Of a stretch of DNA of 64,000 bases, positions 63,226 through 64,000 are shown in pieces. A program made the position numbers and the translations under genes. The notes below the pieces were generated by a model. It ran no database searches, was not told the origin of the DNA, and saw only the letters and a program-made list of their open reading frames with translations. Each line of letters starts with the position of its first letter. The first letter of the stretch is position 1. This DNA is from Variovorax sp. (GTDB lineage Bacteria; Pseudomonadota; Gammaproteobacteria; Burkholderiales; Burkholderiaceae_C), in the NCBI GenBank assembly GCA_025352265.1, contig JANXTS010000008.1, forward strand, positions 1 through 64,000, given 5' to 3'.

Positions 63226-63891
63226 GTGCGCATCCATAATTTTTTCGCGGTCATGTCTTTCATGTTGTTGCTCCTTGGAGCGACGGCAAAAGCGCAGACG
63301 ACTGCCAGCACGGGTGGTCCGAGCGGCGGCATCTACAGCTGCACCGATTCGCGTGGCCGGATCATCACGGCCGATCGCCCGATTGCAGATTGCATCGACC
63401 GCGAGCAGCGCGAACTCAACCCAAGCGGCACCACGCGCCGCACCGTCGAGCCGACCTACACCGCGCGAGAATCGGCCGAACGAGAGGAGCGCGCGAGGCA
63501 GCAGTCGCTGCTGCAGACGCGCCAGATGGAAGAACGGCGACGAGAACGCGCGCTGCTGGTTCGATACCCAAATGCCACGGCACACAACCGGGAGCGCACC
63601 GAGGCGTTGGCGCAGGTCGACGCTGTGACTCAAGCCGCGAAAACACGTCTGGACGAGCTGTCCCTGGAGCGCAAAAAGATCGATGAAGAGATGGAGTTCT
63701 ACAAAAGCGATCGCAGCCGTGCGCCCGCCGCCTTGCGTCGCAGGCTCGAAGACAACGCGCAACGCATGACGGTGCAAAACCGCTTTGTCGGCGAGCAGGA
63801 AGAGGAGAAGCGGCGTGTGAATTCGCGCTTCGATGATGAGCGGATTCGATTGCATCAACTGTGGGCTCCCGAGGCTGGCGGAGGCAAATAG
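63226..63891 (+). CDS. DUF4124-like secreted coiled-coil protein
   Basis: 221 aa. GTG start, signal peptide ending near TAKAQTT, then a short DUF4124-type module (GIYSCTDSRGRIITADRPI with a second Cys in ADCIDRE). The rest is highly charged and helical (ESAEREERARQQSLL, METKK-like heptads, ERKKIDEEMEF), likely a coiled coil. Function unknown. The pyrE-DUF4124-gatB order is a recurring betaproteobacterial arrangement. Convergent with gatB. Confidence 0.85.
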   Translation: MRIHNFFAVMSFMLLLLGATAKAQTTASTGGPSGGIYSCTDSRGRIITADRPIADCIDREQRELNPSGTTRRTVEPTYTARESAEREERARQQSLLQTRQMEERRRERALLVRYPNATAHNRERTEALAQVDAVTQAAKTRLDELSLERKKIDEEMEFYKSDRSRAPAALRRRLEDNAQRMTVQNRFVGEQEEEKRRVNSRFDDERIRLHQLWAPEAGGGK

Positions 63892-63930
63892 AGCTCTGTC
63901 CCACGTCGCTGCGCCCCGCGCGGCGCCTTC

Positions 63931-64000
63931 TCAGCTCTGCAGCTTCGCCTTCAGCAAAGCATTGACTTGCGCCGGGTTTGCTTTGCCCTGGCTCGCCTTC
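63931..64000 (-). CDS. gatB: Aspartyl/glutamyl-tRNA amidotransferase subunit B, 3' end only
   Basis: The last 22 codons read KASQGKANPAQVNALLKAKL then QS and a TGA (63933-63931). This is the characteristic C-terminal tail of GatB (QGKANPxxVNxLL), which binds tRNA. The gene continues beyond the window. Confidence 0.82.
   Translation of the reverse strand, partial: KASQGKANPAQVNALLKAKLQS

Overview
The window looks like a chromosomal segment of a high-GC betaproteobacterium, most probably a Comamonadaceae member close to Variovorax. This is inferred from base composition, codon use and housekeeping neighbourhoods (lplT/alr/panE/radA, rdgC/ilvE, xthA/pyrE/gatB), not from any marker gene search. 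No rRNA, tRNA, CRISPR array or intact insertion sequence was seen.

1-22 kb: a 5'-truncated ammonium channel gene, an SMP-30 lactonase and glycolate oxidase subunits glcE and glcF; then a trimeric autotransporter adhesin (1765 aa) with its own promoter and palindrome, followed by a TpgA-like peptidoglycan anchor and two small secreted proteins; then housekeeping genes (glutathione peroxidase, lplT, alr, panE, radA, rdgC, ilvE, zinc-finger protein) and a newly recognisable class A beta-lactamase gene remnant at 21.9-22.1 kb. 22-33 kb (all minus strand): PAP2 phosphatase, O-antigen-ligase-like protein, a two-component system, a compact ketosynthase / chain-length factor / flavin-halogenase-like operon, an AmpG-like permease and a flavin monooxygenase with an N-terminal NTF2-like domain. 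33.5-39.9 kb: a 2100-residue glycine-rich, repeat-built surface protein.

39.9-60.8 kb is the most notable region: about 21 kb of plus-strand genes for capture and hydrolysis of C-N compounds. It holds an allophanate hydrolase (atzF), a NitT/TauT-type ABC importer, the atzG-atzE-atzH set, a BMP-type ABC importer, a formamidase, a biuret hydrolase and two further isochorismatase-fold hydrolases, an FCD-type GntR regulator, a cyclic-imidase/PgdA-like hydrolase, a small MCGICG protein, a CobW-type metallochaperone, a cyanuric acid hydrolase/barbiturase family enzyme and a deaminase-like amidohydrolase. Read together, the enzymes can take cyanuric acid through carboxybiuret, dicarboxyurea and allophanate to ammonia and CO2, with biuret entering at allophanate; other cyclic imides or ureides are plausible extra substrates. 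Two transcription starts carry the same composite element: a sigma-54 -24/-12 promoter with a 14-bp TCTTGT-N2-(A/C)CAAGA palindrome at exactly the same offset over the predicted +1. This suggests nitrogen-limitation activation combined with repression by the locally encoded GntR protein.

60.9-64 kb: a SRAP-family protein lacking its signature residues, exonuclease III, pyrE, a DUF4124-like coiled-coil protein and the 3' end of gatB.
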